Assembly (NCBI GenBank): GCA_045587785.1
Contig: JAZNDA010000068.1
Location: forward strand, 1-41,793
Length of the DNA: 41,793 nt
Origin: RGIG8775 sp045587785
GTDB taxonomy: Bacteria; Bacillota; Clostridia; Oscillospirales; CAG-272
Direction of reading: 5' to 3'
The translations under genes were made by a program, and so were the position numbers. The notes under the pieces were generated by a model that worked only from the letters and a program-made list of their open reading frames with translations, was not told where the DNA came from and made no database searches. Positions within the stretch are counted from its first letter, which is position 1. Each line of letters starts with the position of its first letter. Positions 8,317-15,403 of the stretch are shown here, piece by piece.

Positions 8317-9450
8317 ATGAAAACGGTAAGATTCGGAATAATAGGTTGTGGATTGATGGGCAAAGAATTTGCCTCAGCTGTAGCGAGATGGTGTCATCTT
8401 ACAGATGAAATCGTCAAACCGGAAATAGTTGCAGTTTGCGATTTTAGCGAGGCGGCAACAGACTGGTTCAAAAAGAATTTTTCTACAGTAAATTTTGTGA
8501 CCAAAGATTATAAAGAATTATTGAAAAGAGAAGACGTAGAAGCGGTATATTGTGCACTTCCGCATAATTTACACGAACAAGTTTATTCGGATATCATCAG
8601 GGCAGGAAAGCATCTTTTGGGTGAAAAACCCTTCGGTATCGACAAGCAGGCGAACGCTAACATTATGAAAGCAATTAAAGAGAATCCCAACGTGATCGTT
8701 CGTTGCGCCAGTGAATTTCCGTTTTTTCCGGCTTGTCAAGAAATTATTAAAGCAATAAAAGAAAATAGATTTGGCAAGATCATTGAAGTTAAGGCAGGAT
8801 TTAATCATTCCAGTGATATGGATCTGAGTAAGCCTATAAATTGGAAGAGAATGATAGAGATCAACGGCGAATACGGTTGTATAGGTGATTTGGGACTTCA
8901 TACACAACACGTTCCTTTCAGAATGGGGTGGAAACCAAAGACCGTTTATGCACATTTATCAAATATAGCAACCGAACGTCCGGATAAAAACGGTAACATG
9001 GTGCCTTGCCTAACGTGGGATAATGCAACTATGATCATTGATGCAGAAGCACCCAACGGAGACTGTTTCCCAATGACGCTTGAAACCAAACGCATGGCGC
9101 CGGGGGCAACAAATCAATGGTTTATTGAAGTGTATGGACTTGATTATTCCGCTAAATTCACTTCCGATGAGCCTGACGTATTTACTTATACTCATTCTTG
9201 GGGCAAAGAGCAAGCGTGGTGCAAGGTTAATATGGGTTATAAAACAATGGTGCCTACCATTACGGGTTCTATTTTTGAATTTGGTTTTACCGATGCTATT
9301 TTGCAAATGTGGGCAACCTTTATGAAAGAAATTGCCGGTGAAGAAGTCTTTTTTGGCTGTTGCACTCCGGAAGAAGCAGAATTATCACATAAATTAAATA
9401 CTGCAGCACTGATTTCTTTTAAAGAAAAGCGTGTTGTTGAAGTTAAATGA
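8317..9450 (+). CDS. Gfo/Idh/MocA-family NAD(P)-dependent oxidoreductase
   Basis: A 377-residue sugar dehydrogenase-type protein. The N-terminal Rossmann motif is FGIIGCGLMGKEFA (residues 5-18). The family EKP motif is LLGEKPFGID (about 105-114). A C-terminal alpha/beta substrate domain follows, with GCIGDLGLHTQHVPF (about 195-209), whose DxGxH arrangement is usual near the active site. It would oxidise or reduce a ring or polyol carbon of the operon's substrate. Its ribosome-binding site (aaagga at 8295-8300) is unusually far, 16 bases, from the ATG at 8317. An out-of-frame ATG at 8301 begins a 35-codon overlapping frame, so translation may be damped. Confidence 0.87.
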   Translation: MKTVRFGIIGCGLMGKEFASAVARWCHLTDEIVKPEIVAVCDFSEAATDWFKKNFSTVNFVTKDYKELLKREDVEAVYCALPHNLHEQVYSDIIRAGKHLLGEKPFGIDKQANANIMKAIKENPNVIVRCASEFPFFPACQEIIKAIKENRFGKIIEVKAGFNHSSDMDLSKPINWKRMIEINGEYGCIGDLGLHTQHVPFRMGWKPKTVYAHLSNIATERPDKNGNMVPCLTWDNATMIIDAEAPNGDCFPMTLETKRMAPGATNQWFIEVYGLDYSAKFTSDEPDVFTYTHSWGKEQAWCKVNMGYKTMVPTITGSIFEFGFTDAILQMWATFMKEIAGEEVFFGCCTPEEAELSHKLNTAALISFKEKRVVEVK

Positions 9451-9460
9451 GAGGTAGAAT

Positions 9461-10495
9461 ATGAGAAAATTAATTTTAAATGCTCCATATGAAATGCAAA
9501 TGACAACTGCTGAAATTCCGGAGCCTAAAGACAATGAGGTAAGAATTTTTGTCAAAAAAATCGGAATTTGCGGTTCTGATCCAACCATCTATAAGGGTTT
9601 ACATCCTTACGTTTCATATCCTTTGGTAATGGGACACGAACTTTCGGGTGTAATTGATAAAGTTGGTAAAAACGTAGATAAAAATAGAATCGGTGAGAGA
9701 GTTGCGGTTATACCTCACATAGTTTGTCATGAATGTAGTGCTTGTAAAAAAGGCATTTATAATTTCTGTGAAACTTTAAAATGTACCGGCGCGGAGGCAG
9801 ACGGTGCACACTGTGATTATTTCTGTATTGAATCAGAAATGGCAATAAAAATTCCCGAAACGATGTCACTGGAAGAAGCGGCGCTGGTTGAACCGGCTTG
9901 TGTTGCATATCACGGTGCAAAACGCGGAAATATTCAAAAGGGTGACAATGTACTGGTTATCGGTGCAGGCCCGATCGGGTTATTCTGCATGCAGAGTTGT
10001 TTTGCGCTTGGTGCAGGCAAAGTGTTTATTGCAGATATGGATAAAAGACGTTTGGCACTCGCAAAAGAACTTGGCGCAACCGACACAATTGCCGTAGGCG
10101 AAGAGGACTTAAAGACAAAACTTACCGAGCTTTTAGGCAGTGAAAAAGAAATTGACGTGTTCTATGACTGTGTTGGCGAAAAGGGTGTTGTATTTAATAA
10201 TATTCTGTCACTGGCCAGACGCGGAACAAAGATCGTTATAATCGGTGTATTGCAAAAAGAATACAACATCCCGCTGCTTCCTGATTTTGTTCAGCACGAG
10301 CTTTCTATATCCGGAACTACAATGTACGTTCCTCAAGATTATGTTGAAATGATAGATCTAATGGGTAAGAAGATCATTAAAACAGATGGAATGGTATCAC
10401 AACATATTACGTTAGAACAAGTTCCGCAAATGCTCGACGATATAGTAAACCGCAGAGTTGCGACTTATAAGGTAATAATTGACGTAAATGACTAA
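9461..10495 (+). CDS. Zinc-dependent medium-chain alcohol/polyol dehydrogenase
   Basis: A 344-residue MDR-family dehydrogenase. Catalytic zinc ligands are in ICGSD (Cys, about residue 37) and MGHELSGV (His-Glu, about 60). The structural zinc site is the four-cysteine set CHECSACKKGIYNFC (about 90-104). The NAD-binding loop is VIGAGPIGLF (about 166-175). It is closest in layout to sorbitol or threonine dehydrogenases. It starts 10 bases after the oxidoreductase gene with gagagg upstream, and its end overlaps the transketolase N-subunit gene by 8 bases. It probably oxidises a polyol or secondary hydroxyl to supply the ketose for the transketolase. Confidence 0.9.
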   Translation: MRKLILNAPYEMQMTTAEIPEPKDNEVRIFVKKIGICGSDPTIYKGLHPYVSYPLVMGHELSGVIDKVGKNVDKNRIGERVAVIPHIVCHECSACKKGIYNFCETLKCTGAEADGAHCDYFCIESEMAIKIPETMSLEEAALVEPACVAYHGAKRGNIQKGDNVLVIGAGPIGLFCMQSCFALGAGKVFIADMDKRRLALAKELGATDTIAVGEEDLKTKLTELLGSEKEIDVFYDCVGEKGVVFNNILSLARRGTKIVIIGVLQKEYNIPLLPDFVQHELSISGTTMYVPQDYVEMIDLMGKKIIKTDGMVSQHITLEQVPQMLDDIVNRRVATYKVIIDVND

Positions 10496-11312
10496 CAGAG
10501 AAACGATTGAAACCTTAAAGATAAAAGCAAATCTTTTAAGAAAAAAGATAATTGAAACTGTTTATAATGCTAAATCGGGGCATATTGGCGGTTCTTTATC
10601 GTCTGCTGAAATTTTGACTGTTTTATATTTTCACGAAATGAAGCTTGATCCAAGCAATTCACGCTGGGAAGGCCGTGATAGATTCGTGTTGTCTAAAGGG
10701 CATATTACGCCGGGATATTACAGTGTACTTGCCATGCGTGGATTTTTCCCTGAAGAAGATCTGTTAACTTTCAGAAGAAACCATTCAAATTTGCAAGGAC
10801 ACCCTGACAGAAACAAAGTTTGTGGTGTTGATATGAGTTCCGGTTCGTTAGGACAAGGTGTTTCGTCGGCTGTCGGAATTGCTCTTGCGGGTAAATTGAA
10901 GAATGCCGACTATCGTGTCTACACTCTTCTTGGTGACGGTGAGCTGCAAGAAGGACAAGTTTGGGAATCGGCAATGTTTGCATCGCAACACAAACTGGAT
11001 AATTTGTGCGTTATTGTTGATAACAATGATATTCAGTCCGGTGGTTCTATTAAAAAAATCAATTCACCATATCCCATAGACGAAAAGTTCAGATCGTTTG
11101 GCTTTAACGTTATAACGGTATCCGGACATGACGTGAGTTCGCTTATTGACGCTTTTCATTGTGCCAGAGAAAATAAGGGAAGACCTACGGCAATTATTGC
11201 AGCTACAATTAAGGGGAAAGGGATATCTTTTATGGAAAATCAAGCTTTGTGGCACGGTAAAGTCCCTTCTTATGAAGAATTTATATGCGCAATGCAAGAA
11301 CTTGGTGAATAA
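10488..11312 (+). CDS. Transketolase, N-terminal (TPP-binding) subunit
   Basis: A 274-residue protein equal to the first domain of transketolase. It has GHIGGSLSSAEILTVLYF at the start, WEGRDRFVLSKGHITPGYY with a catalytic-type His, and the thiamine-diphosphate motif GDGELQEGQVWES...NLCVIVDNN (about 143-172). The remaining domains are in the next gene, so the enzyme is a split heteromeric transketolase. The start overlaps the dehydrogenase gene by 8 bases, implying coupled translation. It should transfer a two-carbon ketol unit from the pathway's ketose (phosphate) to an aldose phosphate acceptor. Confidence 0.92.
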   Translation: MTNRETIETLKIKANLLRKKIIETVYNAKSGHIGGSLSSAEILTVLYFHEMKLDPSNSRWEGRDRFVLSKGHITPGYYSVLAMRGFFPEEDLLTFRRNHSNLQGHPDRNKVCGVDMSSGSLGQGVSSAVGIALAGKLKNADYRVYTLLGDGELQEGQVWESAMFASQHKLDNLCVIVDNNDIQSGGSIKKINSPYPIDEKFRSFGFNVITVSGHDVSSLIDAFHCARENKGRPTAIIAATIKGKGISFMENQALWHGKVPSYEEFICAMQELGE

Positions 11313-12259
11313 TGATGGAAATGACAAAAATATCAACACGTGACGCCTACGGTAAAGCATTGGTGGAATTAGCAGATAAGTATCCACAAATGGTTGTTTT
11401 AGATGCCGATCTTGTTGGGGCGACTAAAACAGGGCTGTTTCAAAAACAATATCCTGACAGACATTTTGACTGTGGTATCGCTGAGGCTAATATGATGTGT
11501 GTTGCGGCGGGTTTGGCAACAGAAGGATATATCCCCGTTGTCAGTTCGTTTGCAATGTTCGCAGCAGGGCGTTCTTACGAGCAAATACGAAATTCAGTAG
11601 GTTATCCGTGTCTTAACGTAAAAATAGTAGCTACTCACGGCGGTATTTCTGTGGGCGAAGACGGTGCAACTCATCAATGTAATGAAGATCTGGCACTGAT
11701 GAGAACGATTCCTAAAATGTTAGTTTTAAGTCCCTCTGACGCTGTAGAAACGCGTATGGCATTAGAAGCGGCACTTGAATATAAAGGTCCTGCATACGTC
11801 AGACTTGGCAGATCGGATATTGAAGTTTTTAACAATAACGATGATTATCACTTTGAGTTGGGTAAAGGCGTTAAGTTAAAAGACGGCTCAGACGTTACTT
11901 TAATAGCGACGGGACTACCGGTTTATCAAACACTTAAAAGTGCAAGATTGCTACAAGAAAACGGTATTAACGCTGAGGTAATAAACATTCATACGATCAA
12001 ACCTATAGACAAGGATATTATTATACAATCCGCTAAAAAAACAGGAAGGGTCGTTACGGTTGAGGAGCATTCAATTATTGGTGGCTTGGGTGAAACTGTT
12101 GCAAGTGTTTTGGCTGAAAACCTGCCAACGCCGATGTTGAAAATAGGTATTCCTGATATTTACGGACATTCAGCCTCAGCAAACGAGCTTCTGGACGAAT
12201 TTGATCTGACAGATGAAAAGATCACTCAAAAAGTGATTCATTGGTTAAAAATGCAATGA
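11312..12259 (+). CDS. Transketolase, C-terminal subunit
   Basis: A 315-residue protein with the pyrimidine-binding and C-terminal domains of transketolase. DCGIAEANMMCVAAGLA (about 48-64) contains the catalytic Glu that activates thiamine diphosphate. THGGISVGEDGATHQ (about 109-123) is a substrate-binding stretch, and GRVVTVEEHSIIGGLGE lies in the third domain. Its ATG shares one base with the stop of the N-subunit gene. It is the last gene of the sugar operon; a strong terminator follows at once. Confidence 0.92.
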   Translation: MMEMTKISTRDAYGKALVELADKYPQMVVLDADLVGATKTGLFQKQYPDRHFDCGIAEANMMCVAAGLATEGYIPVVSSFAMFAAGRSYEQIRNSVGYPCLNVKIVATHGGISVGEDGATHQCNEDLALMRTIPKMLVLSPSDAVETRMALEAALEYKGPAYVRLGRSDIEVFNNNDDYHFELGKGVKLKDGSDVTLIATGLPVYQTLKSARLLQENGINAEVINIHTIKPIDKDIIIQSAKKTGRVVTVEEHSIIGGLGETVASVLAENLPTPMLKIGIPDIYGHSASANELLDEFDLTDEKITQKVIHWLKMQ

Positions 12260-12267
12260 TAACCAAA

Positions 12268-12320
12268 CCCCGCCATAGTGAAGTGAACTGAATGGGTTCA
12301 CTTCATAGCGGGGGATTTTT
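12268..12320 (+). terminator. Rho-independent terminator of the sugar operon
   Basis: A long stem CCCCGC...ATAGTGAAGTGAAC / GTTCACTTCATAGCGGGG with a short loop (12268-12314), followed by ATTTTTATTT. Confidence 0.85.
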
Positions 12321-12349
12321 ATTTGAGTCTCCTATTTTCAGCGTGTCTA

Positions 12350-12378
12350 TTGACATTGTTTGTGTGATTTGCTATAAT
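12350..12378 (+). promoter_or_regulatory. Fully consensus sigma-A promoter
   Basis: TTGACA (12350-12355), 17 bp, TATAAT (12373-12378): every position matches consensus. Transcription should start near 12385 and run through a short ORF and the structured element into the membrane-protein gene at 12812. Confidence 0.85.
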
Positions 12379-12435
12379 TTTATCTACAGAATAATCTTAT
12401 TACATCTGCTGAAAATAAAAAAAGAGGTCAAGAAA

Positions 12436-12800
12436 ATGGGTGTTACGATTTTAGGCAAGAGGGAATAATCCGAACCCGCCCTTGAGCCTGAATTTTCAGT
12501 GCTTTATGGCACTTGGCTCACTTGCAAAGTCTAACTTGGCGGCGTTCGCCAAGCACCAAAATCATCAGAAAATTAAGGCTCGAGGGTCTTAGAGTTTTGA
12601 AAGAGCAAATATTGAGGATAGGCAAGGTAAATTTTCGTAGCAATATGAGGATATTGCAAGGAAATTTACTGAAGCATATACCAGTATTTGCCTTTCAAAA
12701 CCGAGTTCGGATTATTCCCTCTTGCCTAGGCAAACTCCCCGAGCCATTTCGCAAGCCGAATGGTACCCGTATGACACCCGACTCTTGCCCAAAGGAATGA
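12436..12800 (+). pseudogene. Short reading frame split by an inserted element
   Basis: After the promoter, aaagagg (12421-12427) lies 8 bases before an ATG at 12436. As it stands the frame is only MGVTILGKRE and stops at 12468 inside the left inverted repeat. If the bases between the two terminal TA dinucleotides (12452-12453 and 12727-12728) are removed, the frame continues as LPEPFRKPNGTRMTPD and stops at 12800, 29 codons in all. The LP-PF-K-x-GTR pattern reminds me of N-termini of some alpha/beta-hydrolase esterases, so this may be the decayed start of such a gene. The restored frame is seen directly; the identity is a guess. Confidence 0.45.
12452..12728 (+). mobile_element. MITE-like or structured-RNA element with perfect 24-bp inverted ends
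   Basis: Positions 12452-12475 and 12705-12728 are perfectly complementary over 24 bp and bounded by TA. Nearly all the interior is also paired. One arm, 12479-12497 with 12568-12586, is about 18 of 19 paired and encloses two hairpins (12498-12513, agtgc/gcact; 12535-12553, cttggcg/cgccaag). The second arm, 12595-12611 with 12685-12700, encloses gtaaattt/aaatttac and gcaatat/atattgc. There is no coding capacity. TA flanks and inverted ends suggest a non-autonomous IS630/mariner-type element. A cis-acting RNA leader for the gene at 12812, or an independent RNA, is the alternative. Confidence 0.7.
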
Positions 12801-12811
12801 CAGAGGTATCT

Positions 12812-13537
12812 ATGAATAAAATTAAGAGATCGTCGGAGCTTTTGTGGCTCTTTGGAATCGTTTTCGTCGCCTTGGGTGTTGCGATTTGCAGTAAGGCTGA
12901 CCTTGGCGTATCCATGATTGCCGCTCCTGCCTTTGTTCTCTCAGAGGCATTGGTGAGCCTATGGCATGGATTCAGCGTGGGTGTTGTGGAGTACATTTTC
13001 CAAGGGGTCTTGCTTGTGATCATGTGTGTTGCCGTGCGCAAATTCAACTGGAGATACCTGCTTGCGTTTGCGGTGGCGGTGATCTACGGATACACGCTCG
13101 ATCTGTTTCTTTGGCTTTTTTGCGGTGTGACGTTTGACACGGTCGCTTTGCGCTGGGTGATGCTTATTGTGGGAGACATCATCACGGGGTTTGGCGTGGC
13201 TTGCTTCTTTAGGACCTATATGCCGCTTCAAGTCTACGAACTTTTTGTCGCCGAGGTGGCGTCCCGCTTTGGTCATAGGCTGACAAAAACCAAGTTGTGT
13301 TTCGACCTGTCTCTGCTGGCAATTTCGCTTGTGCTTGTGCTGACGCTTTTCGGTGACGTGACGGAATTTGATCTGAGCACCATTGGATATGCGTCATTCC
13401 ACAGCATCGGTCTTGGCACACTGGTGACCACTGCCATCAACTCACCCATCATCGAATTTATGGGCAAGATCATTGATAGGATCTTTGAGCCTACGTCTTT
13501 GTTCCCCAAAGCAGAAACAGCTTTAAAGAGAGAGTGA
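12812..13537 (+). CDS. YczE/YitT-like multispanning membrane protein
   Basis: A 241-residue integral membrane protein of the YczE/YyaS/YitT-like group (DUF6198 type). About six hydrophobic segments are visible, including LLWLFGIVFVALGVAICSKA (residues 10-29), YIFQGVLLVIMCVAV, YLLAFAVAVIYGYTLDLFLWLF and LLAISLVLVLTLF. The KADLGVSMIAAPAFVLSE loop after the first segment is typical of the group. Function is unknown in the family; transport is often guessed. ATG 12812 with agagg at 12802-12806 is preferred over ATG 12797, whose upstream aaagg is too close. It lies downstream of the structured element and its consensus promoter. Confidence 0.85.
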   Translation: MNKIKRSSELLWLFGIVFVALGVAICSKADLGVSMIAAPAFVLSEALVSLWHGFSVGVVEYIFQGVLLVIMCVAVRKFNWRYLLAFAVAVIYGYTLDLFLWLFCGVTFDTVALRWVMLIVGDIITGFGVACFFRTYMPLQVYELFVAEVASRFGHRLTKTKLCFDLSLLAISLVLVLTLFGDVTEFDLSTIGYASFHSIGLGTLVTTAINSPIIEFMGKIIDRIFEPTSLFPKAETALKRE

Positions 13538-13544
13538 TATAAAC

Positions 13545-13576
13545 AAAGCCGCTGTCACGAATGGGACAGCGGCTTT
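13545..13576. terminator. Bidirectional terminator between yczE-like gene and glnA
   Basis: A perfect 12-bp stem, AAAGCCGCTGTC/GACAGCGGCTTT, with an A tract on one side and T tract on the other, between converging genes. One arm shares gtgacagcggcttt with the 38-bp repeat elsewhere in the window. Confidence 0.8.
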
Positions 13577-13588
13577 AGAATATGAGAA

Positions 13589-15013
13589 TTACAGATTATA
13601 GTATTTATCAAACTCTGCGGGGTGGGGGATCTTGGAAAGTTCTGCGCACTCCGCTCTCTTGATCTTGATAAAGTTGGTAAGCAACTCCTTGGGGAATACA
13701 CCGCCTGCGGTCAGGTAGTCATGATCTGCCTCAAGTGCATCAAGGGCGGACTCCAGTGAGGTGGGAAGACCCTTGAGTTTTGCTTTCTCCTCATCGGAAA
13801 GGTGGAAGAGGTTGAAGTCATACGGACCCCAGCCCTCGGCGTGAGGATGGATCTTATTCTTGACACCGTCAAGACCCGCCATAAGGATGGCGGCATAGCA
13901 GAAGTAGGGATTGCAGGTGGCGTCGGGGTTTCGAAGCTCAAAGCGGCGCTTGTCGGGGCTCTTGGCATACGCAGGGATGCGAATAACTGCGGAGCGATTG
14001 GAGGTGGCGTAACCGACGGTCACGGGAGCCTCAAAGCCGGGAACCAGACGCTTGAAGGAGTTTGTTGAGGGGTTGGTGATGGCACAAAGCGAGGCGATAT
14101 GCTTAAGAAGTCCACCCATGAAATAGTGTGCAGTTTGGCTCAGATGCGAATAACCATTGTCGTCTGAGAATACGGGTACACCGTCCTTAAAGAGCAGCAT
14201 ATGTACGTGCATGCCGCTTCCTGCCTCGCCATAGATGGGCTTGGGCATGAAGGTTGCGCTCTTGCCATACTTCAGCGCGGTGTTGTGAATGATATACTTG
14301 ATCATCATGGTGGCATCTGCCATATGTGTGACCTCGCCCAGCTGCGGCTCGATCTCAAACTGACCTGACGCGGCAACCTCGGGGTGATGGTAATTGATCT
14401 CAATGCCCGCATCCTTCATGTGCATGCACATTTCACTGCGGCACTCGTAAGAAATATCAAAGGGCTTGGCAATGTGGTAATTCTTCTGCTTGGGCACGAC
14501 AACCCCCATGCCCTCCGAGCCACTGTTCCAATAGGACTGCTTGGCATCGAGAGAGACGCCGATGCTGTTGCCCTGAACCTCCCAGCCGATCTGATCGAAA
14601 AGATAGAATTCGAACTCGGGCAGTATCTTCATGGTGTCAGCCACGCCGCTGTCCTTCATATACTGCACGGCGGCGCGTACGATGTTTCTGGGGTACTGAG
14701 GAAGGGGACGGTTCTTAGGATAATCAATGATCATCGCATTGCCCGTCATAGACAGTGTGGGGATGGTGCAGAAGGGATCCACCATAGCGGTTTCGGGGTC
14801 GGGAATAAAGACCATGTCGCTTTTTTCGACCACGGCATAACCGTAGTTGGAGGCGTGAAAGCCGATGCCGCTCTGCATCACGTCCTCGGAGAAATTCTCC
14901 GCGGGGATGGTAACGTGGCGGTACTGACCGTTAATGTCCACCATTTTAAAGTCTACCATTTTTATGTCCTTTTCCTTGATGAGGGCAAGAACATCCTGAA
15001 CACTTTTTGCCAT
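13589..15013 (-). CDS. glnA: Glutamine synthetase, type I
   Basis: A 474-residue cytosolic enzyme making glutamine from glutamate, ammonia and ATP. Signatures are ILPEFEFYLFD (Glu metal ligand), ASGQFEIE, the ATP-binding KPIYGEAGSGMHVHM and NPSTNSFKRLVPGFEAP. The C-terminal part lacks the NLYD-type tyrosine motif adenylylated in GSI-beta enzymes, so regulation is more likely by feedback or transcription. It is monocistronic on the minus strand with its own promoter and a shared terminator. The start ATG at 15013 has gagg upstream on the minus strand. Confidence 0.95.
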   Translation of the reverse strand: MAKSVQDVLALIKEKDIKMVDFKMVDINGQYRHVTIPAENFSEDVMQSGIGFHASNYGYAVVEKSDMVFIPDPETAMVDPFCTIPTLSMTGNAMIIDYPKNRPLPQYPRNIVRAAVQYMKDSGVADTMKILPEFEFYLFDQIGWEVQGNSIGVSLDAKQSYWNSGSEGMGVVVPKQKNYHIAKPFDISYECRSEMCMHMKDAGIEINYHHPEVAASGQFEIEPQLGEVTHMADATMMIKYIIHNTALKYGKSATFMPKPIYGEAGSGMHVHMLLFKDGVPVFSDDNGYSHLSQTAHYFMGGLLKHIASLCAITNPSTNSFKRLVPGFEAPVTVGYATSNRSAVIRIPAYAKSPDKRRFELRNPDATCNPYFCYAAILMAGLDGVKNKIHPHAEGWGPYDFNLFHLSDEEKAKLKGLPTSLESALDALEADHDYLTAGGVFPKELLTNFIKIKRAECAELSKIPHPAEFDKYYNL

Positions 15014-15054
15014 AAAAAAACCTCTTTTCTGCTTTTATTTCCATTTTTTATATT

Positions 15055-15083
15055 ATTATAACACAAATATTTGTTTTTCGCAA
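15055..15083 (-). promoter_or_regulatory. glnA promoter
   Basis: On the minus strand: TTGCGA (15078-15083), 17 bp, TATAAT (15055-15060). The spacer contains aaatatttgt, an AT-rich partial palindrome that could bind a regulator. Confidence 0.7.
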
Positions 15084-15161
15084 GGGGTTTTGTGAGGACT
15101 GAAAAAATTTGCTTGAACGAGACAATACGGCGCGCCCTACATTCTTTTCATTTCGGTAAGC

Positions 15162-15190
15162 TTGACAGCACTGTGGGAAAGTGGTATAAT
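15162..15190 (+). promoter_or_regulatory. pyk promoter
   Basis: TTGACA (15162-15167), 17 bp, TATAAT (15185-15190). Transcription should start near 15197, about 205 bases before the pyruvate kinase start. The spacer end and -10 (gtggtataatata) match the promoter at 22901-22929. Confidence 0.8.
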
Positions 15191-15196
15191 ATATGG

Positions 15197-15403
15197 CGTA
15201 AATTTCACCCCCAATTCACATGGAAATCCATGAAAAATCGAGCATGAGCTAACCAAAACTTTTTTGGCAATAATATAAAGTGGGATCTTATGAAATTTAC
15301 AGCGGTGGGAGATATTTGGTTCGGAAACGAATGACAAATAAATGTGACGGTTTTGTGGTAAATGTTTTTAAAAATTTATTAAAATAATTGGTGGTGAATG
15401 GGA
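15197..15403 (+). promoter_or_regulatory. Long structured leader of pyk, possible riboswitch-like element
   Basis: The predicted 5' leader begins with GTAAATTTCA (15198-15207), exactly complementary to 15291-15300. Between them lie two hairpins, CATGG/CCATG (15219-15232) and CCAAAA/TTTTGG (15253-15267), so the first 100 bases can fold as a three-way junction. A 14-codon frame (MKFTAVGDIWFGNE, 15290-15334) starts inside the closing helix. No known riboswitch class is recognised and no clear terminator follows, so any control would act on translation or stability. Confidence 0.45.

Noticed and set aside
4142..12259. Classical L-fucose pathway
   Set aside because: Fuculose-phosphate aldolase and fucose mutarotase (FucU) or transporter genes are missing, and a split transketolase and two dehydrogenases are present instead.
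4142..12259. Sulfoglycolytic transketolase pathway as a firm call
   Set aside because: The isomerase plus split transketolase fit, but the kinase does not belong to that route as I know it and no sulfoquinovosidase or sulfonate exporter is seen.
12452..12728. Group I/II intron or tmRNA
   Set aside because: No domain V-like hairpin, no intron core and no tmRNA termini are visible; the symmetrical ends and TA flanks fit a MITE or simple structured RNA better.
12722..12811. Upstream extension of the membrane-protein gene to 12722
   Set aside because: The extension runs through the right inverted repeat and the remnant frame, and the residues do not resemble a membrane protein N-terminus. The ribosome-binding site supports ATG 12812.
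15114..15136. Shared gacaatacggc string with 22588-22598
   Set aside because: Only 11 bases match and the flanks differ; likely chance.
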